The notes beneath the pieces were generated by a model. That model was given only the letters and a program-made list of their open reading frames with translations, did no database searches and was not told where the DNA came from. From assembly GCF_963676685.1 (NCBI RefSeq), contig NC_092344.1:101462749-101526748 (forward strand): a stretch of DNA of 64,000 nt, written 5' to 3'. Numbering within the stretch: the first letter of the stretch is position 1; each line of letters begins with the position of its first letter. Positions 1-10,339 of this stretch are shown here, piece by piece. The position numbers and the translations under genes are program-made. Source of the stretch: Mytilus edulis (lineage: Eukaryota > Mollusca > Bivalvia > Mytilida > Mytilidae).

Positions 1-66
1 GGATTATAATTTAGTACGCCAGACGCGCGTTTCGTTTACATTAGACTCATCAGTGACGCTCATATC
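1..66 (+). repeat. Dispersed bivalve repeat, family A (partial)
   Basis: The stretch contains GCCAGACGCGCGTTTCGT followed by a copy of ACTCATCAGTGACGCTC. The same core recurs near 14.2, 23.1, 26.0, 28.8, 29.5, 29.8 and 39.0 kb in both orientations, so it is a dispersed family. The left part is cut off by the window edge. Confidence 0.85.
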
Positions 67-362
67 AAAATATATACATAGTGCATTTTTAGGTGAAAAA
101 TTCACTGTAATTTGAAGTTTGAATTGATAACAATCTGACAAAGATCTAAGTTTAACCAAGCTGTTATGACTGCAGATTGTTTACTTAAAGCTAAACATTC
201 CACATCATTGTTTTTCAATCATAAGTCATTGTTATTCAATCATAAGTTCATTACATAATACACAACAGTAATACAAAATTTGGCAGTGTTAAAATACTAA
301 TTAGCTGTTATTATACACAATTAACATATGATAAATACACGTAATCATCAAATTAAAAAAAA

Positions 363-1148
363 AACAAGAATGTGTCCAAAGTACACGGATGCCCACTCGC
401 ATTATCATTTTCCATGTTCAATGGACCGTGAAATTGGGAAAAAATATAATTTGGCATTAAAAGAAGAAAAATCATACAATAAAGAACATGTGTACTAAGT
501 TTCAAGGTGATTTGACTTTAACTTCATCTAAAAATACCTTGACCAAAAACGTTAAACTGAAACTCGCACTTTCATTTTCTATGTTCAATGGACCTTGAAA
601 TTGGGGTCAAAAGTCTAATTTGGCATTAAATTAGAAATATCATATCATAAGAAACATGTGTACTTAGTTTTAAATTGATTGGACTTCAGCTTCATCAAAA
701 ACTACCTTGACCAAAAACTTTAACCTGAAACTTGAAGTTTCATTTTGTATGTTCAGTGGACCGTGAAATTGGGGTCAAGTCTAATTCGGCTTTAAAATTA
801 GAAAGATCATATCACAAGGAACATGTGTACTAAGTTTCAAGTTGACTGGACTTCAGCTTCATCAAAAACTACCGTGACCGAAAACTTTAACCTGAAACTT
901 GCACTTTTATTTTTTATGTTCAGTGGACAGTGAAATTGGGGTCAAAAGTCGAATTTAGCTTTAAAATTAGAAAGATCATATCATAAGGAATATATGTACT
1001 AAGTTTCAAGTTGATTGGACCTCAGCTTCATCAAAAACTACCTTGACCAAAAACTTTAACTTGAAGCGGGACGAACGGACGGACAGACGGGCGAAAGGAC
1101 GCACAGACCAGAAAACATAATGCCCCTCTACTATCGTAGGTGGGGCAT
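363..1148 (-). mobile_element. Pearl-like non-autonomous element with four core monomers
   Basis: Read on the minus strand, the element starts with GTATGCCCCACCTACGATAG, whose arms ATGCCCC and GGGGCAT form a hairpin. A CCGT/ACGG-type microsatellite follows, then four degenerate ~167-bp direct repeats, each carrying ATGTTCA(A/G)TGGAC (at about 414, 581, 749 and 916), and a flank ending AACAAGAATGTGTCC. This order of hairpin flank, ACGG microsatellite, ~160-bp core repeats and second flank matches the pearl family of bivalve elements. No coding capacity is seen. Two further copies in this window, near 40.9 and 43.4 kb, carry a single core unit. Confidence 0.8.
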
Positions 1149-1378
1149 ACAAATCAATTAATTAACCAATAATTCGTGGTGGACTAGTGCTTATAGTTAA
1201 AGGACACTCATACAATTTTTGTACAGAGACAAGAAGAAGTTATAAACTTACCAATTTTGTTGTGGAAATTTTTTGTTGTTTGGTCATATATATCATGTAT
1301 ATATAAAAAAATGTCTAATAATTCAACTGGAATTTGAATTAAAAAAAAAAGAGAGAACAAACAGACCGACGGGCCAAT

Positions 1379-1531
1379 ATGTCCCTTAAAATAGAGATGG
1401 ATACATTTAGATATGCAAAACACTATTTAGATAAATCACACAGATTAATTAAAAAGGGAACTTTTAATAAAGTTGAAGATGAAGAACATGTTATATGGCA
1501 ATGTCCCATTTATAATCTATTAATGGATTAA
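1379..1531 (+). pseudogene. LINE reverse transcriptase C-terminal fragment
   Basis: A 50-codon open frame ends in EDEEHVIWQCPIYNLLMD. This resembles the C-terminal zinc-binding region after the reverse transcriptase of many LINE ORF2 proteins, which typically reads C-x2-C then an EDExHxxxxC block. Only the H and last C of that motif survive here; the first Cys pair is absent. The frame is too short to be functional and no polymerase domain lies upstream. I infer a decayed 3' piece of a LINE. A chance match is possible because the fragment is so short. Confidence 0.4.
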
Positions 1532-1726
1532 TAATAAAGCCAATGTTTATAAATAAACTTATTCAGATATCAAAATGTGTTTATCATGTTTATAAGGAAT
1601 TTTCATGAAATATACGATAGATTTATAATAAAATCAACGTTTATTGATATTTTTACTTATTCAAATATATATGTATATGAATTATTAAAAAGTTGATGGG
1701 TTGGTTCAATGACAAATAAATTTACT

Positions 1727-1793
1727 AGCCCCTCGGGCTACAGCGCCATGGTCATTTACTAGCCCGACACAAAAGTAACTAGTCTCGGGCTAG
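1727..1793. repeat. Cluster of CTAGCCCGA inverted repeats
   Basis: TAGCCC-CTC-GGGCTA forms a tight 6-bp hairpin. Just downstream CTAGCCCGA (1759-1767) pairs perfectly with TCGGGCTAG (1785-1793) across a 17-nt loop. The GC-rich palindromes stand out from the AT-rich surroundings. Function unknown. Confidence 0.6.
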
Positions 1794-3835
1794 CGTTAGT
1801 GTCGAACCATGGGATTAATAATCAAGGCAACGTTTTGATTGATAAAATAGTTTGCCCATAGAGTCCTTTCGCCCTACTGAAAAATATAAATATTCAGGGC
1901 ATTGAAGTCGAATAAACTTAATCAGATATTTCTACGGTATATATTCTTGAAATTTATGGAAATATGGAAATATTTTAATGGTTTATGGCTTGTTTATCAT
2001 AATGATCATTAATTGTTCAACGACAAAATAATTCGGATCACTTATTATTGTGATATGTACTTGTCTTTTGGTGGATTAATACATACATTTTGTTTTGATA
2101 AAATATTCAGCTTGAAATTAATAAAACAATGATGTACGAACTGTTAATCTTGAGGGCGAACAGACCCGGATTCCTTTTTGCATGCCAAAGCAACACTTAA
2201 TGGTGTCTTGTACTGAAAAAATCAACATACTTTTAATGGCATATAAGAAAGAACTGGTTCCCGGAACTTCGGATGTACCAAAAACAGGTACTTCAGATCT
2301 GACAAACAGACAAAATGTACCCTCTTTTTAAAATTTTGGTGCAGTTTTTTTAATATTTAAAATTGAAAGTCCAAAAGTGTTCTACAATGATCGCGCCAGT
2401 CCTTCAGCTTTCATTTGATGCCAAAAATACCAAAATATCCTACATATTTTGAAAGTTACACTCATGCGTAGGAACTATTTCGTGTTAAATATGTACTACT
2501 TTCTGGTGTGTGCTTTCTGGCCGGGCCCGAATAAGTGGTGTTACACCTGAAAGAAGACTGCGCCATTTTCGTTGTAAATAACCCCTGATTCACACCACCT
2601 GTTTTAGAGAGTTTCGTTTTACGCTACACTTACGATGATGCACAGTGCGTAACTGACGATCGACTTAGTCGTCCTTTACGATGCCTTTGTGAAACACACG
2701 TAACGGGAACGTAGAACCGCACGTCATATCCAACTATCTCCGTCATCACGTGACTATTACACTTCTGTTGTATATCATTAATGGCCGATAGATTATCAAT
2801 GAAAGTGAACGGGGTACATAGATAAAACGGTCATAACTTTTTTGTTATAAAGTATATTTTTCCTTCCAACCCCGCGTTTTACAGTTTATAAATTTTTACA
2901 ATTAAATATGTTTTAAGTTTCAGTTCAGAAATATGATTTCGTGCTTCGAAATAAGTTTGAAAATTGAGGTGACATAGCCACACAGCCTCCGTTGACATCT
3001 TCGTTAAAACTCGACAAAATTGCAATGGGACCTTTTTGTAAAATCAATTTTCTCAACTAATTTATTGTAACTTATATCCTTCCAACCTCTAAAAAGATCG
3101 ACAACATATTTATCTAAAGTAAATGGCAAACAATATCAGTTCAGGTATTAAACTTTTTGCTTCGCAATTTGTTTGAAAATTTCATATTTTGGCAGTCTTC
3201 AGCAATATTTTCAAAATGGCGGACACTGTTGAAGGTTCATAACGACACGACATGCCGGTATTCATTTAGTTATAAATCAAAAAGTGATGTTTCAAATATT
3301 TATCAAAGTGTGTCTTTTTGTACTTAAGAAATTTCTTTTTTCACATGTTCTTCAATATAATTATTAGAAACAGTCTCTCACACTAAAAATAAAGACTTAC
3401 ATGCACCGACCATGCAGTTTAGAACATTGATAGCGTGGGGCGACATGGACATATATATTTTTGAAGATTTGTATGATGAAAATCGTAAAATTGTTAGATG
3501 CATGTCTTTTCAATAATTGTCTTACCTTAATGCAGCATAGATTTAAACATTATTTCCCTCTGTGAAAGTGGATACATGCTGTTTGTTTTGATAAAATTTC
3601 GAAGTTATAACAAAATGGCGACCAAATAATTTCAAACGTAGAGGATGTTCGACACTTAGTTTGCACATGCAAATAATTCAATAAGGTTTAACTGTTTGTA
3701 TTGCAATTAAATATGACACGTTATTGTAACTCGTATGATTATTAAGGATAAAGCCAGATTGTGGAGATATTAATTAAGTCATCAACGTGATCAAACAAAA
3801 CAAACATGGCAACGTGACCTAATCACGATGTAAAT
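1794..3835. other. No recognisable gene; degenerate internal repeats at 2.8-3.2 kb
   Basis: No convincing coding frame or RNA gene is visible. Two blocks, about 2833-2970 and 3055-3190, share the order CCTTCCAACC, then a CAGTTCAG element, then GCTTCGaaaT and GTTTGAAAATT. They look like degenerate direct repeats of roughly 225 bp inside an old repeat. A third weak unit may follow near 3240-3400. Confidence 0.35.
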
Positions 3836-6101
3836 TTTGACAAGACTTTTTTTTTTTTTTTAAATTTTCATTTTTTTATTGAAATCTGTACATTTGTTAG
3901 TAATGAAAACATCGAATACCGGTACCTTATCCCGGCCTCGTTAATGTTAGCAATAGATCATGTAAATATATATGTGTTAGTATTTGTTAGTTCATTTTAC
4001 AAAAAAATATATCAGCTGTAGTTACAATATAATACAACATTTTTCATTTGCAATAAAAAATAACATAATAAAAGTTCAAAAATAAGGACCACAAATACAT
4101 GAATTCATCATATTAGAATAATCATTTTAACAAACATACAGATATTCAAGATTTTTTCGTTTTTTTAAGAATGGAAAATTTGAGGTTAAATTAATCAATT
4201 TAAATTAATCAAAATTTAAAATAAAGAAAAAAAAAGAAAAAATTAATACAGAAAAAAAAATAAAATAAAAATAAATATAATTTTCTGATGAATATTTGAT
4301 GTAGCTTTTTTGATAGTTCAAAAATTAACATTCTATCATTTTTTTCACATATGAATTATAATAGGACTTTAATTACAATTGAAACAAATGAGTAAATAGA
4401 ATCCACAATTTATTAAAACTCTCAAGTTTATTGTTTCTTACTGCTATACACTTCTCTAGATTATATAGATCTTTTAGTACTTTCTTCACAGCATGAATTG
4501 ATAAAACTTTCTGGAAATATCTTGTATTATAAATATATTGTTTAAGACACAGAAAAATCAGGTTTGAAATTTCACCCTTGTATACATGTGAGACATCACC
4601 AAACAAAAAATTCTTTTTGGTGAATGAAATACTTATACCATTAGATAAAAACCATATATCTATTTCTTCTAATAAATTCTGGACATTTTCACAATTCCAT
4701 AGTACATGTTCTATAGTTTCTATTTCTTCCTTACAAAAATTACATAGCTGGCTATTTATGACATTAATTTTACACAAAAATTTGTTTGTAGCTAATATTC
4801 TATGATTTACTCTAAACTGTAACCATTGTAATTTTGTGTTATTAGTAACTGCAAAAGGAAGTTTGAAAATTTCTCTCCATTCCAATTCATTAAGTTCCAA
4901 AATTTGATTCCACTTTTTCTCCCCATTAGGAACCACTTTAGGTATTAACATCCAATATATATCTTTAGTTCCCTTTTTCCTTTTTAAAATGGTTTGAACA
5001 AAAGAGGGAATAAAAGGTTCTGTGAGCTTATTATCTCCCCTTGAATACAGCATCTTTGTCTTATTTAATGCTGAAATGATACTATTATACATCATTATAT
5101 TCCCAGAAATATCAAATTTGTCTTTTATTTTCCCATATGAGAGAAACTTTCCACTATTACTAATCACATCATTTACAAAAACAATACCTTTATTATACCA
5201 ACTTCTATAAAATACATGTTTATTGTTGATATTTATATTCTTATTCATCCATAATGGACTAGCAAGAAAATATTCCCATGTAGAATTTATATCTTTATCT
5301 GCAAAATATTGCCATGCTTTAAATACATCAATCCAAAATTTATTTTTGACATTTGAAATAGTATTTGTTGTGTAACTATTTCCTAGTTTAAACAATTTTT
5401 CTTTATCCATATTTGTAAATAAAATAGTTGACCATTTACAGTTAGAACTAAACAATTTTCTTATCCATGTACATTTTAAAGCTATCATAAATAGATGAAT
5501 ATTTATCATCTGTAAACCACCATTCTTATAATCCATGTGTAACACTTCTTTTTTAACTCTATGAACTGGTGAGTTCCATAAAAAATAATAAATAGCATCA
5601 TTAATTTTCTTAATCATCTCAGCATTTGGGTTTGGTAATGTTAAAAAGAGATGATTAAGTATTGGAAGAATAAGAGTTTTAACCACAGATATTTTACCAA
5701 TAACTGTTAAGTTTCTTTTAGACCATGTATTTATCAAATTTTTTATCTGATGATACCTATCAGTATAATTTAAGTTTAAAATTTTATCAAGATCAATATC
5801 AAAGTTTATCCCTAACAGCTTAAAAGAAGTTGACCCCCATGATAAATCTCTGTTCTGGCATAACATTTCTCTACTGTATTTTTTACTTCCTATCCATACT
5901 ACTTGAGTTTTTGTAAAATTTATCCTTAGTCCAGAAAGTTTCGCATACCAATCTAGCTCTAATAAAGCTTCTTCCATAGATTCTTCACTTCCATCTAAAA
6001 TCAGAGAGAAGTGTCATCTGCAAACTGAGATAGTTTATGTTCAACTTGAGAAATTTCTATACCCTGTATTTTCTTATTACCTCTAACCTTTGACAAGACT
6101 T
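3836..6101 (-). mobile_element. 5'-truncated LINE insertion with 13-bp target-site duplication
   Basis: The direct repeat TTTGACAAGACTT occurs at 3836-3848 and 6089-6101. Between the copies, on the minus strand, lies the 3' half of a LINE ORF2, an AT-rich 3' untranslated region and a terminal A-tract (15 T on the plus strand, 3847-3861). Target duplication, oligo(A) tail and 5' truncation are the signature of target-primed reverse transcription. The exact 5' junction is uncertain by one or two bases because the last T may belong to the element. Confidence 0.9.
4373..6088 (-). pseudogene. LINE ORF2 C-terminal half (reverse transcriptase from the FADD motif onward)
   Basis: The frame is open for more than 530 codons (5977 to 4373) and covers the end of the reverse transcriptase palm, the thumb and the C-terminal region. 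Recognisable blocks are LSGLRINFTKTQ, LGINFD, NGGLQMINIHLFMIALK and a terminal zinc-binding motif CNFC-x8-H-x4-C near the end. Further upstream on the same strand the catalytic motif QFADDTSL is readable at about 6005-6030, but in a different frame: an extra CT within a TCTCTCT run shifts it before ILDGSEESMEEAL. The endonuclease and N-terminal RT are missing through 5' truncation. The absence of other stops suggests a fairly young insertion. The family looks L1/Tx1-like, but the clade assignment is a guess. Confidence 0.9.
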
Positions 6102-6213
6102 AATATATATATATATTAGTATTATACGATTGTTTATGAAATCATTTTATGATAATATTTTATATCAACGAAAGGAAATCACGGATGGGTTGAAACAAAG
6201 ATGCAATATCTAT

Positions 6214-6544
6214 TTATTGTATATATATATATATACACACATAGATTGAAAGGGGGGCCTAGATAAAATGTAAGTGTACTTGTATTGTTTAAATCTGTAT
6301 TCTCATTGTTTGACCTCATGATGTAATTAATGAATCCAACGAATAAACTATAAATCAAAATCACTAAAGAAATTATGTTTTATTTGGCTGTAAATTTGTC
6401 ATGGCATTTATTGCAAGAAAGAAACACAATCAACTTGTCAATCAAAACTTGATGACGATTGAATTACTGAAGAGCGATCCAGCAGTAACAAAGTTATATC
6501 AGGAGCCACTGGGTAGTCCATAGCAGCTTAAAGTAAATTCCGCC
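6214..6544. repeat. Direct duplication A, copy 1 (331 bp)
   Basis: The sequence from TATTGTATATAT to AAATTCCGCC is repeated at 6910-7240 with no difference that I can see, at a spacing of exactly 696 bp. Identity over 331 bp points to a recent duplication or to two copies of one active element. Flanks differ on both sides. The short open frames in both copies (minus strand, starting MILIYSLFVG) are the same non-coding sequence. Confidence 0.9.
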
Positions 6545-6685
6545 TGTCCATTCACAATACAAAAAAGCTCCAAACTCAGTCTGTTATATATGCCATGACG
6601 CTGGTTCTATAATCATTCTTCCAAAACTGAAACGATAAATGAAAAGCAGCAGAAAATATTCATAATGGGGAAAAGGGAGGGCGGG

Positions 6686-6908
6686 TAAATTCTATAGCTT
6701 TGTTCAAGCTCCGTGTAAGGTTTGAATTCAAATGACCAAACCACACGAGGTAAATTGCACGGACTAACATTTCGCGGGCTAAACTAATTAGCATATTAAA
6801 GTGACCAGTATAAAATGAATCGAACACACCGTCAATTTAAATCAATAATAGGCATACCAAGTTATATAATTACAATAACTGAATTTAATTATTATTGAAT
6901 TAAATTCT
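6686..6908. repeat. Dispersed repeat B, copy 1 (223 bp)
   Basis: This segment is bounded at each end by TAAATTCT and is repeated without visible change at 12612-12834. The 3' end carries the inverted repeat GAATTTAAT / ATTAAATTC. Outside the TAAATTCTA boundaries the two copies have unrelated flanks, so it behaves as a mobile unit. No coding capacity. Confidence 0.85.
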
Positions 6909-6909
6909 A

Positions 6910-7240
6910 TTATTGTATATATATATATATACACACATAGATTGAAAGGGGGGCCTAGATAAAATGTAAGTGTACTTGTATTGTTTAAATCTGTATTCTC
7001 ATTGTTTGACCTCATGATGTAATTAATGAATCCAACGAATAAACTATAAATCAAAATCACTAAAGAAATTATGTTTTATTTGGCTGTAAATTTGTCATGG
7101 CATTTATTGCAAGAAAGAAACACAATCAACTTGTCAATCAAAACTTGATGACGATTGAATTACTGAAGAGCGATCCAGCAGTAACAAAGTTATATCAGGA
7201 GCCACTGGGTAGTCCATAGCAGCTTAAAGTAAATTCCGCC
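6910..7240. repeat. Direct duplication A, copy 2 (331 bp)
   Basis: Copy of 6214-6544. Its left end abuts the 3' end of repeat B (6686-6908), and its right end CCGCC is followed by a small palindrome bounded by a second CCGCC. Confidence 0.9.
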
Positions 7241-7243
7241 AAA

Positions 7244-7279
7244 ATTACAAGTTGAGTAACTAGTTGCACAACTTGTAAT
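7244..7279. repeat. Perfect 11-bp hairpin between CCGCC direct repeats
   Basis: ATTACAAGTTG (7244-7254) pairs with CAACTTGTAAT (7269-7279) around a 14-nt loop that itself contains AACTAGTT. The hairpin sits directly between two CCGCC pentamers, which look like a 5-bp target duplication of a minimal palindromic insertion. Confidence 0.7.
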
Positions 7280-7317
7280 CCGCCATAAAATTTACCGCAT
7301 GACAAATTTAACAGCAA

Positions 7318-7715
7318 GAATCAACCTCAATCAACTTCAACATCATTATCAACTTCGATGTCATTATCAACTTCAACATCATAATCAATTTCAACATCAA
7401 CAATATTAACAACATCATTATCAACTCAACATCATTATCAACTTCAACATTATTATCAACTGAAATATTACCAACTTCAACATTATTATCAACTTCAATA
7501 TTATCAACTTCAATATTGTCAACTTCAATATTGTCAACTTCAATAATATTATCAACTTCAACATTATTATCAACTTCAATATTATCAACTTCAATATTAT
7601 CAACTTCAACATTATTATCAACTTCAATATTATCAACTTCAACATTATTATCAACTTCAACATTATTATCAACTTCAACACAAACATCAAAAACTTCAAC
7701 ATCAACTTAAATTCA
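7318..7715. repeat. ATTATCAACTTCAAC-type minisatellite
   Basis: Interleaved 15-bp (CAACTTCAATATTAT) and 18-bp (CAACTTCAACATTATTAT) units are repeated about two dozen times. Because unit lengths are multiples of three, open frames exist on both strands (Ser/Thr/Leu-rich on plus, Leu/Ile/Lys-rich on minus). I regard these as by-products of the repeat. Confidence 0.85.
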
Positions 7716-9150
7716 ATACTTTGAACTTCATTAAATTGATATTCATGTGGCAACATCAACATAAACTTCAGCTAAAATGCAATACTGTCAACATCTAAGC
7801 TATGTTATTCATTGTAAGGGAAAACCAAACAATGAGGAAATTTAAAGAAAATATATACATAACATTTTCAGAGCTCCTTGAATCTGATTTAGGAATACAC
7901 CCAACTATCTCTAATCCGAACGATGCACCTATAAGCTTAATATATGACAGCTCCTATGACAATAAAAGAGCCAATTACCCAAATATCTTTCAGGTACCCT
8001 GAAAATAAGTGTTTCAACTATACAAGGTTTGTTCTTACATAACCTTTTTAAAGTGTATGAAAATGTCCATCGTCTTTGTGTCTCAGCAATGTAGTCCGAC
8101 ATCAACCGGACAGGACAAATTGAAGTAGTTTATTCTTTTCCAGAATTGTCGTTACTGAATTACCCAGCTGATCTGTTTTCTAAGAAGGAACTTTTATAAT
8201 AAGTGACCCTGATCATGAATAAGCATCAAATTATATCTTCGATCGTTTTACAATAAGATTTTCATTAAAACTTGAATTTGCAATTTCTCCAAAACTAAGA
8301 AACCCAAAATTCTAGCTGAAAATGAAGCTTTGAATAAACATGTTTCATATACTGAATAAAAAACTAAATTAAGCGCATCTAAAAGTCTAGTTAATATACC
8401 AATAGTAATAGGCTTACGACAGACGTGTCGCTTATGTCACTGAGCAACTTTTGAACAATAAAAGAATGAGTGTTGTCCAATAAACCATTGATCTTATGAT
8501 TAAACCTAATGCCTGAAAGGTACGCATTCCCAGTGGAATAAGAATATTCATCCTTAAACATGTCAGCTACTATTAACTAAATGTGAAACGGGGCATGGCC
8601 ATACGTCATACAGGTTTAGTTTATGTTTAAAGTTTGAAATTAATTTAGTCCATTTGATACGTGAGCCAAGTATTTGAATAACTCTTGCACTACCGATAAA
8701 GAGATTTAAAACAGAACTCGACAACCACTTGTCACCCAAAATATAAGAAATGCCATTATAATTTCAAAATTATTTTCCAAACACGTAGATTAGAAATAGG
8801 TCGATAATAAAAAGGCCCCGCAATTCTACCATTTTTCAATTCACTCATGATTTTTCCAAGCTAAATTTGGATCTTGTAAAACAGACTATGTTTTGCTTGT
8901 ATGATGTGCTCGAAAACCATATTTAAAACCACTATATAATAAATTTGCCAATAATTTAACGGGGTAGTCAGTCAACATATTCCCTTAAACCGTAGTATTA
9001 ACAGGGGAACAACCAAAAATACCAAATATCATACGGTGATTGCAAGCTGTAAACAAAATTATAAAATTTGAAATGATTAAATTGCATCCGTGGAACATTT
9101 GCCTGCTGACAGGGAAATCTTTAATTCTTTATCGAAAAACGAGTATTTGG
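7716..9150. other. No recognisable feature
   Basis: Unique-looking AT-rich sequence. A 66-codon frame at 7802-8002 (plus) matches no family I recognise and has no supporting splice or regulatory context. Confidence 0.4.
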
Positions 9151-9151
9151 G

Positions 9152-10339
9152 TTAAAACTTCCATGTGTATTCAAAAACCTGTTTGACTGCTCTAGCACTG
9201 GACTGATACCTTGATGCAAAATTGTTCGCATCAGGTGCCCTAGGGTAGTTTTGATACCTAGGAGCAGAATAGTCCGAAGTTACAGAACTTCGAGGATTAT
9301 TCTTGTTATATGAATAATTTGTACAGTACATCGAAGGATGGAACTGGCTACATCTTATACATGAATTCATGGCTGTATACACAATTCATACGAGTACAAA
9401 CGGCCTTAAAATTATAATCGTAGCAAGGACTAATAACTGTGTGAGAAGTATAAGAAGATGTATGTGGAACATGATTTATGCCTACTGCAATAAACTGAAG
9501 CCAAAGCAGCCCATCAATGACGTCCCATGCACGCATATGATCACGAGCTTTTCTAAGTCGAAATTGCATGTCAAATTTATAAACGTTCTCAAAAGGTACA
9601 CCCCCTTATAATCGTCATGTAGCTAATCAATTCATTTGCCAATTCCGGGAATCTTTGCAATAAAATTTTCATATAATTTAAAAACCCTTAGATACTGATT
9701 TACTTTTGAATATTTGTTTCTGTCAATTAAAATGTCCCCATCTTCATCAAAACCGAGCACTTTTTTCGGTTGATCAATATTTGAAACAAAATTTTTTGTA
9801 AAGTAATTGTGCCAAATCAACATATTCTAAATTCCATATTTGGTTTATAATTTTTTTTGGTACAAACACATCAACATCATTACTAGTAGGTATAACTAAA
9901 ATCTCACCGTTTTGTACAGAATTACGAGCTGTGGGCTGCCCTGGGTGTACACGTCCCTGATCAGGAACTTGTTGTTCAGCAGGCTGCTGAGGAAGTTTGA
10001 AGTTCAAATGAGTTGTGGTTGTAGAATTGGTTGTAGTGGTACAAACGGCTGTTGTGGTAATAACTGCTGTTGTGGTAATAACTGCTGTTGTGGTTATAAC
10101 TGATGTGGTGGCAATAACTGATGTGGTGGCATTAATGGCTGTTGTGGTGGCATTAATGGCTGTTGTGGTGGTATTAATGGCTGTTGTGGTGGCATTAACG
10201 ACTGTTGTGGAATGGCTATATTATGTCTTATAATTTCACTTCTCTTTGGGCGAAGCCTTCTGTTTACCGGTAGCTGTATTTGATTTTGCCTACGTACAGC
10301 ACGGTTTGGCAGCACCCTCTCCCCTTTTCCATTCGGCAT
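9152..10339 (-). pseudogene. Decayed DIRS/Ngaro-type gag-like ORF
   Basis: Successive minus-strand frames, separated by frameshifts, spell one protein. It starts at 10339 with MPNGKGERVLPNRAVRR, continues through a PPQQPLM repeat, then the conserved block IINQIWNLEYVDLAQLL (about 9850), a linker, FRLRKARDHMRAWDVIDG (about 9550) and a cysteine-rich end: C-x8-C-x4-C-x3-H (CYDYN to YSH) followed by a CIRC-x3-H-x4-C knuckle (about 9330). I recognise this arrangement from gag-like proteins of tyrosine-recombinase retrotransposons in molluscs and cnidarians. Such proteins would bind element RNA. Several frameshifts make it non-functional. No matching pol lies next to it; the DIRS-type pol remnant at 19-21 kb is on the other strand. 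Confidence 0.75.
10035..10205 (-). repeat. Pro/Gln-coding minisatellite inside the gag-like ORF
   Basis: On the plus strand GGCTGTTGTGGTGGCATTAA-type units of 21-24 bp are repeated. On the minus strand they encode PPQQPLM, then PPHQLL and PQQQLL variants. The plus-strand Val/Ala-rich frame is the shadow of this repeat. Confidence 0.7.

Noticed and set aside
7421-7762. 113-codon Leu/Ile/Lys frame
   Set aside because: By-product of the 15/18-bp minisatellite.
10015-10233. Val/Ala-rich plus-strand frame
   Set aside because: Antisense shadow of the Pro/Gln-coding minisatellite in the gag-like ORF.
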